NCBI GenBank assembly: GCA_035259205.1 | Contig: DATFWO010000036.1 | Location: forward strand, 13,590-77,589 | Source of the DNA: SG8-41 sp035259205 | GTDB lineage: Bacteria > Pseudomonadota > Gammaproteobacteria > Burkholderiales > SG8-41 | Direction: 5' to 3' | Length of the DNA stretch: 64,000 nt | In this document: positions 18,632 to 27,814 of the stretch, piece by piece | How positions within the stretch are numbered: position 1 is the stretch's first letter | Layout: every line of letters starts with the position of its first letter | Notes under the pieces: model-generated | What the model was told of the DNA's origin: nothing | Databases searched by the model: none | The model's input: only the letters and a program-made list of their open reading frames with translations | Program-made: the position numbers and the translations under genes

Positions 18632-19636
18632 GTGCTGGTTGACCCGGCTGAATTCCGGATTGCGCGGCATCCGTTCCAGAATTTCCGCTTCTATTGCGCC
18701 GCAGCGGTAATCCTGGCCGGAAGTGCGTCGCCGGTAGCCGGCGCGGCGGGGCAATCCTATCCGGAGAGGCCGGTACGGATCTTCGTGGGCCTCGCAGCAG
18801 GCGGCGGCACCGACAGTGTCGCCCGTATCATGGCGCAAAAGCTTTCCGACGTATTCGGGCAGTCGTTCGTGGTGGACAACCGTCCCGGCGCCGGCGGCAA
18901 CGTAGCGGGCGAGTTGACCGCGCGCGCGGCACCGGATGGCTACACGCTCATAGCAGTCACGCCGACGCATATCATCAATCCCAGCATCTACCGTGACGTG
19001 CGCTACGACGCCATCAAGGATTTCGCGCCGATTGGTCTCATTGCCTACGCTCAGTACTATCTGTCCGCGGCTAACGCGGTGCCCGCGGCGACACTGAAGG
19101 ACCTCATTGCCCTCGCGAAAACCCAGCGTCTTATGTACGGCTCGCCCGGCATCGGAGGCACGAATCACCTCGCGGGCGAGCTCTTCAAGAGCATGGCGGG
19201 CATCGAGATGGTCCACGTGCCTTACAAGGGCGGTGCCCCCACGTTGAATGCGCTCATTTCGGGCGAGGTGCACGTTTCGTTTACCAGTGGGGTCGTTCTT
19301 CCTCACGCCAAGGCAGGACGACTCAAGACGCTCGCCGTGACCGGGGGCAAGCGCACTCCACTGGCACCGGATATTCCGACGGTCGCCGAAGCCGGCCTCC
19401 CGGGCTACGAAGTAACGGGGTGGTACGGACTTGCCGCGCCGGCCAGAACGCCCAAGGCGATCCTCGAGCATCTCAACGTCACCATGAACCGCGTGCTGCC
19501 CGAGTTGCAGGACCGCTACGCTAGTCTCGCGATGGATCTGGCCGGCGGCACGGCATCCCAGTTCGGCTCGCTCCTCACGAGCGAGCGGGAAAAATGGGCG
19601 CGGGTCGTGAGACTGTCGGGCGTCAAGCCCGAATGA
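18632..19636 (+). CDS. Bug/TctC-family periplasmic solute receptor
   Basis: A 334-residue receptor read from GTG 18632. The N-terminus is longer and less typical than in other copies, with a hydrophobic CAAAVILAGSASPVAGAAG segment before QSYPERPVRIFVG, so the true start might lie a little downstream. The ligand loop is LAAGGGTDSVAR. VDNRPGAGGNVAGEL, APDGYTLI, YDAIKDFAPIGLIAY and HVPYKGGAP follow family form. It converges with the gluconate-dehydrogenase-like operon, whose last stop lies 57 nt away. Confidence 0.9.
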   Translation: MLVDPAEFRIARHPFQNFRFYCAAAVILAGSASPVAGAAGQSYPERPVRIFVGLAAGGGTDSVARIMAQKLSDVFGQSFVVDNRPGAGGNVAGELTARAAPDGYTLIAVTPTHIINPSIYRDVRYDAIKDFAPIGLIAYAQYYLSAANAVPAATLKDLIALAKTQRLMYGSPGIGGTNHLAGELFKSMAGIEMVHVPYKGGAPTLNALISGEVHVSFTSGVVLPHAKAGRLKTLAVTGGKRTPLAPDIPTVAEAGLPGYEVTGWYGLAAPARTPKAILEHLNVTMNRVLPELQDRYASLAMDLAGGTASQFGSLLTSEREKWARVVRLSGVKPE

Positions 19637-19693
19637 TCCGAGTCCGCGGCCACGCTCACTTTTTTTGCGAGGATGTGTCGAATTTAGTATCGA

Positions 19694-21274
19694 TCAGGCA
19701 GCGATCGTGCGCCACGTGGCAGCTAGCCGCTCGGCGCCGCGCAGCGACAGCGCGTAAATGGTATAGGTCGGGTTGGCGGCGCCGCCCGTCGGGAAGATGC
19801 CCGGCCCGGCGACGTAGAGATTCGGTATCTCGTGGGTCTGCCCGAAGCTGTTGACCACTGAATTGCCGGCGTTCGTCCCCATAATGGTGCCACCCATCAA
19901 GTGGACAGTCGGGATATTGCCGCGGCCGGACCAGGATTCTTTCGCGCCCGCCGCCTTGGCGACCCGCAGTCCCTCCTCGAAATTGGCGTTCCACACACCC
20001 TCGACGTCCTTGTCGTAGCTGTGGGTGATCCGCGCGCGCGGCATGCCGAACTCGTCCTTGTCGGTCGTCAGCTCGACCCGGTTCTCGACGTTGGGCAATT
20101 CCTCGCCGAAAGCGTTGATGCGGGTCAGGCCGCGCACCGCGCGCTTCATGAACGCCCACAGCTCCGGGCCGAACAAGTCGAGCCGCGCGTTGGCTATGCC
20201 GCCCAAGGCGCTTGGCTTCAGCGCGGAGCCGCAGACGATGAACGTGCTGCCGAACGCGTCCTTGTGGCTGGTTTTGCCGTAGCGGTCATACGACATGTAC
20301 TGCGCGCCGGTGGTGCCCATGTGGCTTTCGACGTTCTCGTCGAAGATCGCCCACGTGCCCGACGCGAAATGCGTCATCATGTATTTGCCCACGAGGCCGC
20401 TCGAATTCGCGAGCCCCTTCGGGTGCTTGCCATTGGCCGAGTTAAGCATGATGCGCGGGTTCTGCGCCGCCCACGCCGCGAGCACCACGACGTTTGCCGG
20501 CTGGAATCGCTTCTCGCCGTTCCGGTCGTGATACTCGACACCACTGACGCGGTTGCCGGCGGCGTTGGCCAGCACGCGCGTGACCGTGCTCCACGGTCGC
20601 ACCTCGGCGCCGGCCTTCCTCGCATCGCCCAGATAGGTAACAAGAGGATTGGAGAGCGCCCCCGTTGGACAGCCGACGTGGCACCAGCCGTCGTAAATGC
20701 ATGCCGGCCGCCCTTTGTAGTCGGTCGAATTCATGCCGACTGCCGCCGGGACCATGCGAATGCCGACCGCCTCGAAGCCCTTCAGCCAGATGTCGCCGTT
20801 ACGAAAGGTCTTCATCGGCGGCATCGGATACGGCGCGCCCGCCGGCCGCCAGATCTCCTCGGCCTTCGCATCACCCGATACCCCGACGTCGCGCGCGACT
20901 TTGTCGTAGTACGGCGCCAGGTCCTGGTAGGAGATTGGCCAGTCCAGCGCGCGGCCATGCTCGCTCTTGACCTTGAAATCGTTCGGCAGCAGGCGCGGGA
21001 AATTTGCGAAGTAATGCAGCGCGGCGCCGCCGACTCCCCAGCCGGACTGATTGCCATAGGCGACGGGATGCCGGCCCTCGAGAATGAATGGGCCGCCGGC
21101 GTGCTTGAGGCGCCGCCCCCAGGCATCCGAGCTGATGAGATCTCCGGATTTCCAGTCCGGACCCTGTTCCAGAATGATCACCTTCTTCCCGGCTTTCGCC
21201 AGCACCGCGGCATAGACCGAGCCCGACGCGCCCGCGCCGACGATGACCGCATCCACTTTCTCGGTCCTGGCCAT
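19694..21274 (-). CDS. GMC-family FAD oxidoreductase (gluconate 2-dehydrogenase large-subunit-like)
   Basis: A 526-residue flavoprotein. The FAD-binding GAGASGSVYAAVLAKAG is near residue 13, with ILEQG closing the first beta-alpha-beta unit. The C-terminus carries the second FAD segment NLYVAGPGIFPTGGAANP, and HLMGG supplies the expected catalytic His region. It resembles flavoprotein subunits of membrane-linked sugar-acid dehydrogenases. It is last of four minus-strand genes; its start is one base after the stop of the subunit-3-like gene. It has no signal of its own, so it probably leaves the cell as a complex with the Tat-tagged small subunit, as known for this enzyme class. Confidence 0.9.
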   Translation of the reverse strand: MARTEKVDAVIVGAGASGSVYAAVLAKAGKKVIILEQGPDWKSGDLISSDAWGRRLKHAGGPFILEGRHPVAYGNQSGWGVGGAALHYFANFPRLLPNDFKVKSEHGRALDWPISYQDLAPYYDKVARDVGVSGDAKAEEIWRPAGAPYPMPPMKTFRNGDIWLKGFEAVGIRMVPAAVGMNSTDYKGRPACIYDGWCHVGCPTGALSNPLVTYLGDARKAGAEVRPWSTVTRVLANAAGNRVSGVEYHDRNGEKRFQPANVVVLAAWAAQNPRIMLNSANGKHPKGLANSSGLVGKYMMTHFASGTWAIFDENVESHMGTTGAQYMSYDRYGKTSHKDAFGSTFIVCGSALKPSALGGIANARLDLFGPELWAFMKRAVRGLTRINAFGEELPNVENRVELTTDKDEFGMPRARITHSYDKDVEGVWNANFEEGLRVAKAAGAKESWSGRGNIPTVHLMGGTIMGTNAGNSVVNSFGQTHEIPNLYVAGPGIFPTGGAANPTYTIYALSLRGAERLAATWRTIAA

Positions 21275-21275
21275 C

Positions 21276-21836
21276 TCACCATCTCCTCTCGGGTGCGATG
21301 TGCGCCATGTAGGGGATGCCGAGAGCCTCGTACCCTTCCATGGTGCCGAAGACCACGTCGACGGCGTCGCTGCGCGTCACGAAATACGCGAACGGGGCCG
21401 GAGGTCCCTGCCACCCTTCGAGCTTGTTCACGCGCATCTGGTCGACGAACTCGCGCTGCTCGGTCGCGCTGAGCCGTGCGAAGAAGCGCCCGTGGCGCGC
21501 TTCGCTCGACTGGTCGATCGCGGCGATCACGGCCCGGTAGAAATTCACATAGGGCGGCTTGACGTTGAGGGTGCGCGCCTCGAGCAGCGCCTCCTCCGGC
21601 GGCACGGAGAGCTGGTGATCGATGAAGTGTGAAATTCCCGCCGCGCGCGCGCCGGGAACGAGCGTCTCTCCCAGTGCTTCTATCGTCTCGGCTTCGCCCG
21701 CCTTGAGCAGGCGAAACGGCACACCCTGCGCTCGGGCTTCCCGGGCGGTGAGGAGGACCTGCGCGCCACCGACGGTAAACGCGAGTGCACCGAGCGCCGC
21801 GCCCCGCATGAAGTCTCGTCGTTTGATACCGTCCAT
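21276..21836 (-). CDS. Gluconate 2-dehydrogenase subunit 3 family protein, Tat signal
   Basis: A 186-residue protein starting MDGIKRRDFMRGAALGALAF, a twin-arginine signal cleaved near AREARA-Q. The mature part fits gluconate 2-dehydrogenase subunit 3 with ETIEALGETLVPGARAAGISHFID in adjacent pieces and a C-terminal GYEALGIPYMAHI. In this class the small subunit carries the large flavoprotein through the Tat pore. GGGAGG precedes the ATG at 21836. It is followed after one base by its partner GMC gene and preceded by a second GMC gene. Confidence 0.9.
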   Translation of the reverse strand: MDGIKRRDFMRGAALGALAFTVGGAQVLLTAREARAQGVPFRLLKAGEAETIEALGETLVPGARAAGISHFIDHQLSVPPEEALLEARTLNVKPPYVNFYRAVIAAIDQSSEARHGRFFARLSATEQREFVDQMRVNKLEGWQGPPAPFAYFVTRSDAVDVVFGTMEGYEALGIPYMAHIAPERRW

Positions 21837-21886
21837 GTCGATCCTCCCCGAGGGATGGTTTTTGCTTCCTCCTTCCGCCCTCCTCT

Positions 21887-23647
21887 TCAAACGAGCGCGC
21901 CCGGCTGCTTGAGGTAGCGATTCTTGATCGCGTCGAGCGCCCAATAGGTCAGCGCGCCGACGGTATTGGTCGGGTTGTATCCCGCGTTCTGCGGAAACGC
22001 GTTGGCCCCGATCACGAAAACGTTGGATACGTCCCAGCTCTGCAGATACTTGTTGACGGCGCTCGTGCCAGGATCGAGGCCCATGGCGGCACCGCCGGTG
22101 TTGTGAGTGCTTTGGTACGGCACGATCGTGTAGTGGCCGGCGCGCGGCTCCGCGTGCACGTGCTGGGCGCCGGTCGCCTTGGCGATCTGCTCCATCTTGC
22201 CCGCGATGAAGGCCGAAGCCCGATGCTCGTTCTCGCGCCAGTCGAACGTCATCCGCAGCAGCGGCAGGCCCCACGCGTCGCGATAGGTGGGATCGAGGTC
22301 CAGATAGTTGGTGCGGTAGCTGTTGCAGCCGGTCTCGTTCTGGATGGTGAAGGAGCGGTTCCAGTACTGGGCGACCGCCTTTTTCCAGGCTGGTCCCCAG
22401 CGAGGCGTGCCGTGGGGCACGGGCCGGCTTTCGATGGGGTTCGATCCGCCAGTGCCGACGACCGTGCGGCCGCCGCCCACGAAGCCCAGCCCCGAGTGAT
22501 CGTAGTTGTCCCCATTGAAGTCGTCGATCGCGATGCCCATCCCGCCGGCGCCCATGAACTGGTTGAATATCCTGTCCTCGAAATTGAGGGCGACGTGGGT
22601 CACGACCTGATAAGCGTAGTTGCGGCCGACGATGCCGCGGTTCGCGACGGGATCGTATGGCTCTCCGATACCCGAGAGCATCATCAGGCGCACGTTGCCG
22701 AACACGTAGCCCATGAGGAGCACCAGGTCCGCCGGCTGCTCGAGCTCGCGCCCCTGCGCATCCACGTAGGTCACGCCGGTTGCGCGCTTGCGCGTCGAGT
22801 CGAGGTTCACCTTCATGACCCGCGCGTGCGTGCGCAACTCGAAATTCTTGTCGCCCATCAGCACCGGCAGCACCGCGCTCTGCACGTTGCCCTTCGCGCC
22901 GACCTCGCACGCGTACGAGCTGCAGAACCCGCAGTGCACGCACGCATTGATCGTGGCCCCATAGATGTTCTTGTAGGCGCGCGTCGCGGTCGCCGAGGGC
23001 ACCGGGAACGTGTGGTAGCCCAGCGAATTCGCCGCTTCCTGATAGACGTGCCCGGCGTGTGAAACCGGATGCGGGGGATTCGGATACTCGCGCGAGCGGG
23101 GGCCCTCGAAGGGGTTGCCGCCCGGCTGAATCTTGCCCTTGAGGTTGCCCGCCTTGCCGCTGATGCCGTAGCAGTACTCGAACCGGTCGTAATAGGGCTC
23201 CAGGTCGCCGTAGGTGACGCCCCAGTCCCGGCTCGTGCAGTCCGTGGCGAATGCCTCCTTGCCGTAGCGCGCCTCGGAGCGGCTGCGCATCTCGAAATCC
23301 CACGGCAGAAAGCGCCACGTCGCCCCGCCCCAGTGCACGGCCGCCCCGCCCACGCCCTCCCCGGGCTTGAACGAGCCCAGCTGGCGCATCGGCAGCGCCG
23401 TCTCGTTCGGCCGGTTGCGAAACGTCAGCGTTTCGCGCGACAGATCCTGCATCAACGCGTTGCGCCGGCCATACTTGAGCCCGTCGTGCGCATGCGGCAT
23501 CGCGGCGCTCGCGGTATCCCGGTACTCGCCGCGCTCGAGCGCCACGACCTTGACCCCGGCATCGCACAGCTCCTTCGCCGCGATCGTGCCCGTCAGTCCA
23601 GCGCCGACGATCACGACGTCGGTCGGCTTGAGTCTGGTGATGGCCAT
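21887..23647 (-). CDS. GMC-family FAD oxidoreductase (gluconate 2-dehydrogenase large-subunit-like)
   Basis: A 586-residue flavoprotein longer than the copy at 19694. It has VVIVGAGLTGTIAAKELCDAG near residue 11 (in shorter overlapping pieces) and the GEGVGGAAVHWGG motif of the gluconate dehydrogenase branch. The C-terminal STHNTGGAAMG includes the catalytic His region. A CVHCGFCSSYAC cluster near residue 240 holds four Cys, a feature seen in relatives that may bind a metal or form disulfides. It starts 3 nt after its Tat-tagged small subunit (23651-24445). Substrate is not predictable; electrons would pass to a cytochrome c or quinone. Confidence 0.92.
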   Translation of the reverse strand: MAITRLKPTDVVIVGAGLTGTIAAKELCDAGVKVVALERGEYRDTASAAMPHAHDGLKYGRRNALMQDLSRETLTFRNRPNETALPMRQLGSFKPGEGVGGAAVHWGGATWRFLPWDFEMRSRSEARYGKEAFATDCTSRDWGVTYGDLEPYYDRFEYCYGISGKAGNLKGKIQPGGNPFEGPRSREYPNPPHPVSHAGHVYQEAANSLGYHTFPVPSATATRAYKNIYGATINACVHCGFCSSYACEVGAKGNVQSAVLPVLMGDKNFELRTHARVMKVNLDSTRKRATGVTYVDAQGRELEQPADLVLLMGYVFGNVRLMMLSGIGEPYDPVANRGIVGRNYAYQVVTHVALNFEDRIFNQFMGAGGMGIAIDDFNGDNYDHSGLGFVGGGRTVVGTGGSNPIESRPVPHGTPRWGPAWKKAVAQYWNRSFTIQNETGCNSYRTNYLDLDPTYRDAWGLPLLRMTFDWRENEHRASAFIAGKMEQIAKATGAQHVHAEPRAGHYTIVPYQSTHNTGGAAMGLDPGTSAVNKYLQSWDVSNVFVIGANAFPQNAGYNPTNTVGALTYWALDAIKNRYLKQPGALV

Positions 23648-23650
23648 GGC

Positions 23651-24445
23651 TCAATCCTTTGCGCTCAATTTCACGTGTATCGGATGACCGTGCTCGTCGA
23701 GCTCGGCGACCCGGTTCTCGACATCGAGGATGGAGACGGGCTCGACGCGGTACGGGGTGTTGTGGCGGGCGATATAGCCCGTGTACACCGCTGCGACGCC
23801 GGGAAATCCCACCAGCTTCCAGCCCACTTTGTCGCGATTGCCCCCGTACATGGGATCCGCGAAGAAGCTTTCGATCGTATTGGAGTGCAGCATGGCGAAG
23901 AACGAGCGCGAGGGGACGCCGGGAAGCTCCACCTTTCCCGCTTCCAGGGCGTGCAGCACCTCGTCCTGTTCGGCTCCGGCGAGCTTGTCGAAAGTCATGC
24001 CGTAGCGCTGACTGCAGTACGCATTCGTGTCACGTATGCCGGCGCGGTAGACCTCCTGCGGCGTATGGGGCAGCTGGTAACCCTGCTGCGGCATTGCCTC
24101 GGGCCAGGGTCCCTGGCGATACTGCCGGCCCATGGTTCCCCAGGAGCTGGCGAGCTGCCCGTCGATGAAGTAGGCGGCGCCGGCTTCCTTCGCGCCCGGC
24201 CCCAGTTCGTCGGCGGGTATGAGGCGCGCGGCCGCCGCTTCGATGAAGTCGAATTCCGCCTGCGAGAGGAAGTGCCGGGTCTGGCCTACCGTCTGCGCCG
24301 GGCGGGCAACTCCTGGAGACTGGGCAACGTGGTGAGTGTGCTGCGCGGCGACTTCGTTCGCGCCCAGCGCGGCAGGCACTCCGGCCGCTCCCAGCGCCGT
24401 CATCTTCTTGAGAAAGCCCCTGCGTCCGGGTGGATCGTGGTCCAT
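23651..24445 (-). CDS. Gluconate 2-dehydrogenase subunit 3 family protein, Tat signal
   Basis: A 264-residue protein, first gene of the operon. The Tat signal GRRGFLKKMTALGAAG is at residues 8-23. AGGAGG ahead of the ATG at 24445 fixes the start. The mature part has FDFIEAAAARLIPADELGPG-type sequence and YFIDGQLASSWG, matching subunit 3. It is longer than its paralogue at 21276, with an extra C-terminal region mentioning GFPGVAAVYTGYIARHN. The operon order (small, large, small, large) points to two related dehydrogenase complexes expressed together. No heme subunit is encoded in the operon. Confidence 0.9.
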   Translation of the reverse strand: MDHDPPGRRGFLKKMTALGAAGVPAALGANEVAAQHTHHVAQSPGVARPAQTVGQTRHFLSQAEFDFIEAAAARLIPADELGPGAKEAGAAYFIDGQLASSWGTMGRQYRQGPWPEAMPQQGYQLPHTPQEVYRAGIRDTNAYCSQRYGMTFDKLAGAEQDEVLHALEAGKVELPGVPSRSFFAMLHSNTIESFFADPMYGGNRDKVGWKLVGFPGVAAVYTGYIARHNTPYRVEPVSILDVENRVAELDEHGHPIHVKLSAKD

Positions 24446-24776
24446 GCCGACCTCCTTGCAGAAATAACGACTTGCGGCCGGTAGTAGGCCGCGCGCACCT
24501 TTCAATTCGTCTCCAGGGAGGCAGCGCTGCCGCAGTCGACCTGCAACAGCTTTCTCAACTTTGTTATCCGCTCATCATAGGCCCGCGATAGTGGCGCTGC
24601 AATGCGGGACCACGATGGATCAAGCGCGCCATCTCGCGGTTAAGAATCTGGTGGCTGCGGGGTTGCCATCGGGCGAGGAAAGACGCATCCTGATGAAAAA
24701 AAGCAGGTCATCCGAGGAATGCAGTCAGCGGGTGATACCACCTCCCGCTGACCGGTCACGTCAGAGAGGGGATCCT
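24446..24776. other. Divergent intergenic region with a perfect leader hairpin
   Basis: These 331 bases separate the dehydrogenase operon and the amidohydrolase gene and should hold both promoters. A perfect 9-bp stem, GTCAGCGGG at 24724-24732 with CCCGCTGAC at 24744-24752 and an 11-nt loop, ends 24 nt before the amidohydrolase ATG. It could be an operator palindrome or an mRNA leader structure. Confidence 0.5.
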
Positions 24777-26246
24777 ATGTACCGGATGACAAGTCGGTCT
24801 CTTTTGCTGCTCGCTGCGTGCCTCCTAGTGGCGCCCGGGAGCCACTCCCAGGTACAAAGCCCGGGCGCTCGGGCGACTGGCACAACAGTTTACGAAGGGG
24901 CACGGCTCATCACGGGCGACGGCAGCCCGGTCATCGAGAATTCCGCATTTGTGGTCGAGAACGATCTTTTCACCCGTGTCGGCCGGCGGGGCGAGGTGCA
25001 GGTTCCAGCCGGCGCCGCGCGCGTCGATCTCACGGGCAAGACCGTAATGCCGACGATGGTCGATCTTCACGGCCACATCGGGTACCAGGATGTCGCCGCG
25101 GGCACCATGTCGAAAGAGATGTTCACCCGCGACAATCTCATCGACCACCTGCAGCGTCTCGCGTATCACGGGGTCGGCGCCATCGTCGGTGTCGGCGATC
25201 TGGTAAGCCGCGCGGATGGACGCGGCGGCCGGACTCCCTGGGGCGACGTGCCGTTGCGAGTGCGGGAGGAAGTCGTTCCGGATGCGGCGTTGTTTCGCAC
25301 GACCGGCGCGGGTATGGCGTGGCCGGGCGCCGGGGCCCAAGGTCATCCGTCGCGCGTGGACATCATGTACCCCGTCACCACCGCCGAGGAAGCCAGGGCG
25401 GCGGTTCGAGACTACGTGGTCATGAAACCCGAGTTCATCAAGATCTGGGTGGACGACAGGAACGGCAGAGTGAAGACGCTGACGCCGCCGCTCTATCGGG
25501 CGATTATCGACGAGGCGCACAAGCACAATGTCCCTGTCGGCGTCCACAACGTCACCCTGGCGGACGCCAAGGAGCTGATGCGGGCGGGCGTCGAGGGCTG
25601 GCTGCACGTGCCGGTGCGCCAGGGCGAGGAGCCCGACGATGAGTTGATCACTATAGTCAGGGAGCGGATCGCCAGGAATTTCCGGCCCAACATCTGGATG
25701 ACGCCGAACCTCAGGTCGGCGTGGATGAGCACTCAGGGCGGCGGCCGTCCGGCGTGGCTCGACGACGCGCTGTTGCGCGCAACTTACTCTCCGCAGCAAA
25801 TCCAGGAGCATTGGGGCGGCGCGCTGGCGAAGATGACGCCGGAACAGGTTGCGCGCGCGCGCCGGAATTTCGAGCACGACGCACGCAATGCGATGAGGCT
25901 CAGGGCCGCGGGCATCCGGGTCGTCATGGGAACCGACACCGGGCAGACCCGCTTCTGGATCGGCTATTTCAACCACATGGAGCTGGAGAGTCTCGTGGCT
26001 ATGGGGCTGACGCCGTCCGAGGCGATCGTCGCAGCGACCCGCGACGGGGCCGACATCATGCGGCTCAATACCGGGCTCGTCGCGCCGGGGAGAAGCGCCG
26101 ACTTCATCGTCCTCGACGCGAATCCCCTCGAAAACATCTCCAACTCGCGCCGGATCAACAAAGTCTACCTGCGGGGCCAGGAGGTTCAGCGTGCAGCGCT
26201 CGCGGCCAAGTGGCAGGCGGGGTTTCGCGCGACATCGGGGCAATAG
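24777..26246 (+). CDS. Exported amidohydrolase family protein
   Basis: A 489-residue metal-dependent hydrolase. The signal peptide is MYRMTSRSLLLLAACLLVAP, cleaved near SHSQ. The amidohydrolase barrel has H98-x-H100 in DLHGH, K222 in PEFIKIW as the likely carboxylated Lys, H257 in VGVHN, H277 in WLHV and Asp in VVMGTDTG. This gives the complete binuclear-metal ligand set. The start at 24777 has GAGAGGGG upstream. Relatives with this layout include exported imidazolonepropionase-like and prolidase-like enzymes; the substrate is unknown. The NHL propeller gene follows after 89 nt. Confidence 0.9.
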   Translation: MYRMTSRSLLLLAACLLVAPGSHSQVQSPGARATGTTVYEGARLITGDGSPVIENSAFVVENDLFTRVGRRGEVQVPAGAARVDLTGKTVMPTMVDLHGHIGYQDVAAGTMSKEMFTRDNLIDHLQRLAYHGVGAIVGVGDLVSRADGRGGRTPWGDVPLRVREEVVPDAALFRTTGAGMAWPGAGAQGHPSRVDIMYPVTTAEEARAAVRDYVVMKPEFIKIWVDDRNGRVKTLTPPLYRAIIDEAHKHNVPVGVHNVTLADAKELMRAGVEGWLHVPVRQGEEPDDELITIVRERIARNFRPNIWMTPNLRSAWMSTQGGGRPAWLDDALLRATYSPQQIQEHWGGALAKMTPEQVARARRNFEHDARNAMRLRAAGIRVVMGTDTGQTRFWIGYFNHMELESLVAMGLTPSEAIVAATRDGADIMRLNTGLVAPGRSADFIVLDANPLENISNSRRINKVYLRGQEVQRAALAAKWQAGFRATSGQ

Positions 26247-26335
26247 CTCGCCTCGGGCGCCCGCACGATTGGACGCGGACCGGTAGCTTGCACGCGAAGG
26301 TAACCACTCATCACGACCAACAAGGAGGAGCCATC

Positions 26336-27331
26336 ATGCGCCATGTATATCGAATGATCGTCGGCCTTGCGGCGGCGACCGTCGTCGCGGCGATGCTCTC
26401 GCAGCACGCATACGCACAGGACAATCCGTATCGCATCGAAGAGGGCTGGGGAACGCTCCCCGACGGCAGGAAATGGGGCGGGACGATCGGAGTCGATATC
26501 GACCGCAACAGCAACATCTGGGTCTTCGAGCGCTGCGGCGCGTCCAACTGCGAAGGCTCGAGCCTGCCGCCCATCATCCAGCTCGATCCGTCGGGCAAGG
26601 TATTGAGGATGTTCGGCGCGGGAATGTTCAATCAGCCGCACGGCTTCCACGTCGACCGGGACGGCAACGTCTGGGCGAGCGATGCGACGGGTAAGGACGG
26701 CAAAGGCCACCAGGTCTTCAAATTCAGCCCGGAAGGCAAGGTGCTGATGACCCTGGGCAAGGCGGGCGTCGCCGGCGACGGGCCGGACACGTTCAACCGC
26801 CCCTGCGACGTCGTGACCGCGCCAAACGGCGACATCTTCGTCGCGGACGGGCACGGCGGGGATTCCAACGCGCGCATCGTCAAGTTCTCGAAGGACGGGA
26901 AGTTCATCAAGGCGTGGGGCAAGAAAGGCTCGGCGCCCGGAGAGTTCGACACGCCGCACGCGATTGCCATCGACTCCAAGGGCAGCATCTTCGTCGGCGA
27001 CCGCGCCAACAACCGCATCCAGATCTTCGACCAGGACGGGAAATTTCTCCAAGAATGGAAGCAGTTCGGGCGCCCGAGTGGCCTCTTCATCGACCGCAAC
27101 GACATCCTCTACGTGGCCGACCATCAGTCCGACGCAAAGAACAACCCGGGCGTGAGACCGGGCATACGCATCGGCAGCGTCAAGGACGGAAAAGTCATCG
27201 CGTTCGTCCCGGCTCTGGGCCCGGCGGAGAAGCCCACCAGCGCGACCGAAGGCATCGCGGCCGACGCCGCGGGCAACCTCTACGCGGGCGAGACCGGCAC
27301 GAGGAATCTGAGGAAGTATGTGAAAAAATGA
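26336..27331 (+). CDS. Exported NHL-repeat six-bladed beta-propeller protein
   Basis: A 331-residue secreted protein. The signal peptide is MRHVYRMIVGLAAATVVAAM, cleaved near AYAQ. NHL repeats recur as FNQPHGFHVDRDGNVWASD, FNRPCDVVTAPNGDIFVAD, FDTPHAIAIDSKGSIFVGD and GRPSGLFIDRNDILYVAD. This arrangement resembles peptidylglycine amidating-lyase-like propellers of bacteria. AAGGAGGAG before the ATG at 26336 fixes the start. It follows the exported amidohydrolase and is probably cotranscribed with it, so it may bind or process the same compound. Confidence 0.88.
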   Translation: MRHVYRMIVGLAAATVVAAMLSQHAYAQDNPYRIEEGWGTLPDGRKWGGTIGVDIDRNSNIWVFERCGASNCEGSSLPPIIQLDPSGKVLRMFGAGMFNQPHGFHVDRDGNVWASDATGKDGKGHQVFKFSPEGKVLMTLGKAGVAGDGPDTFNRPCDVVTAPNGDIFVADGHGGDSNARIVKFSKDGKFIKAWGKKGSAPGEFDTPHAIAIDSKGSIFVGDRANNRIQIFDQDGKFLQEWKQFGRPSGLFIDRNDILYVADHQSDAKNNPGVRPGIRIGSVKDGKVIAFVPALGPAEKPTSATEGIAADAAGNLYAGETGTRNLRKYVKK

Positions 27332-27373
27332 CGTTGCTGTCGCTGGTCGTCGAAGACCATGTTGAGCGCTTAC

Positions 27374-27814
27374 CTACTTGCTATGTGCAGGCACTCTAAA
27401 AACAGCAGAACCGCTTCCGTCTGGAGTCCGCGCGATGATCTCGTATCGACGGCCAACCTCCAGCGTTGCGGCAGGCACCTTTACGGCAAACCCCGGTGGT
27501 GATTCCCCATAGGGGATTTTTATTACGCTGACAGTCTTACCGCTTGCTGTGATTTGCCAAACGACTCGCGCACGCTGTCCTTCCTCGCGTGCTTCCGCAT
27601 TGCGTTGCCCTTCTTCGAAGTGCTCTAGGACGAAAAGCTCAGAAATCGCCGTACCACCACTAGAAACAGTTGACTGCGAGCCAAGAACAAATAGCGGAAC
27701 ATTGCGACTCGTCAAGTCCACCGAAACGTCAAATGTCTCTTCGCACCCCGCTAGAATAAACAGGGCACCAAGACCGACGACCGCAACGAATTGCCTGGAA
27801 AGACCGAGAGTCAT
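27374..27814 (-). CDS. Lipoprotein of unknown function
   Basis: A 146-residue protein with a lipoprotein signal; the lipobox LAGC has Cys24. The mature part reads like a small beta-sandwich (VSVDLTSRNVPLFVLG, ARVVWQITASGKTVSVIKIP, GRRYEIIARTPDGSG). I do not recognise the family. Its base composition appears lower in GC than its neighbours and it lies beside the repeat-rich gap 27815-28140, which may point to a more recent arrival. It converges with the NHL gene. Confidence 0.65.
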   Translation of the reverse strand: MTLGLSRQFVAVVGLGALFILAGCEETFDVSVDLTSRNVPLFVLGSQSTVSSGGTAISELFVLEHFEEGQRNAEAREEGQRARVVWQITASGKTVSVIKIPYGESPPGFAVKVPAATLEVGRRYEIIARTPDGSGSAVFRVPAHSK

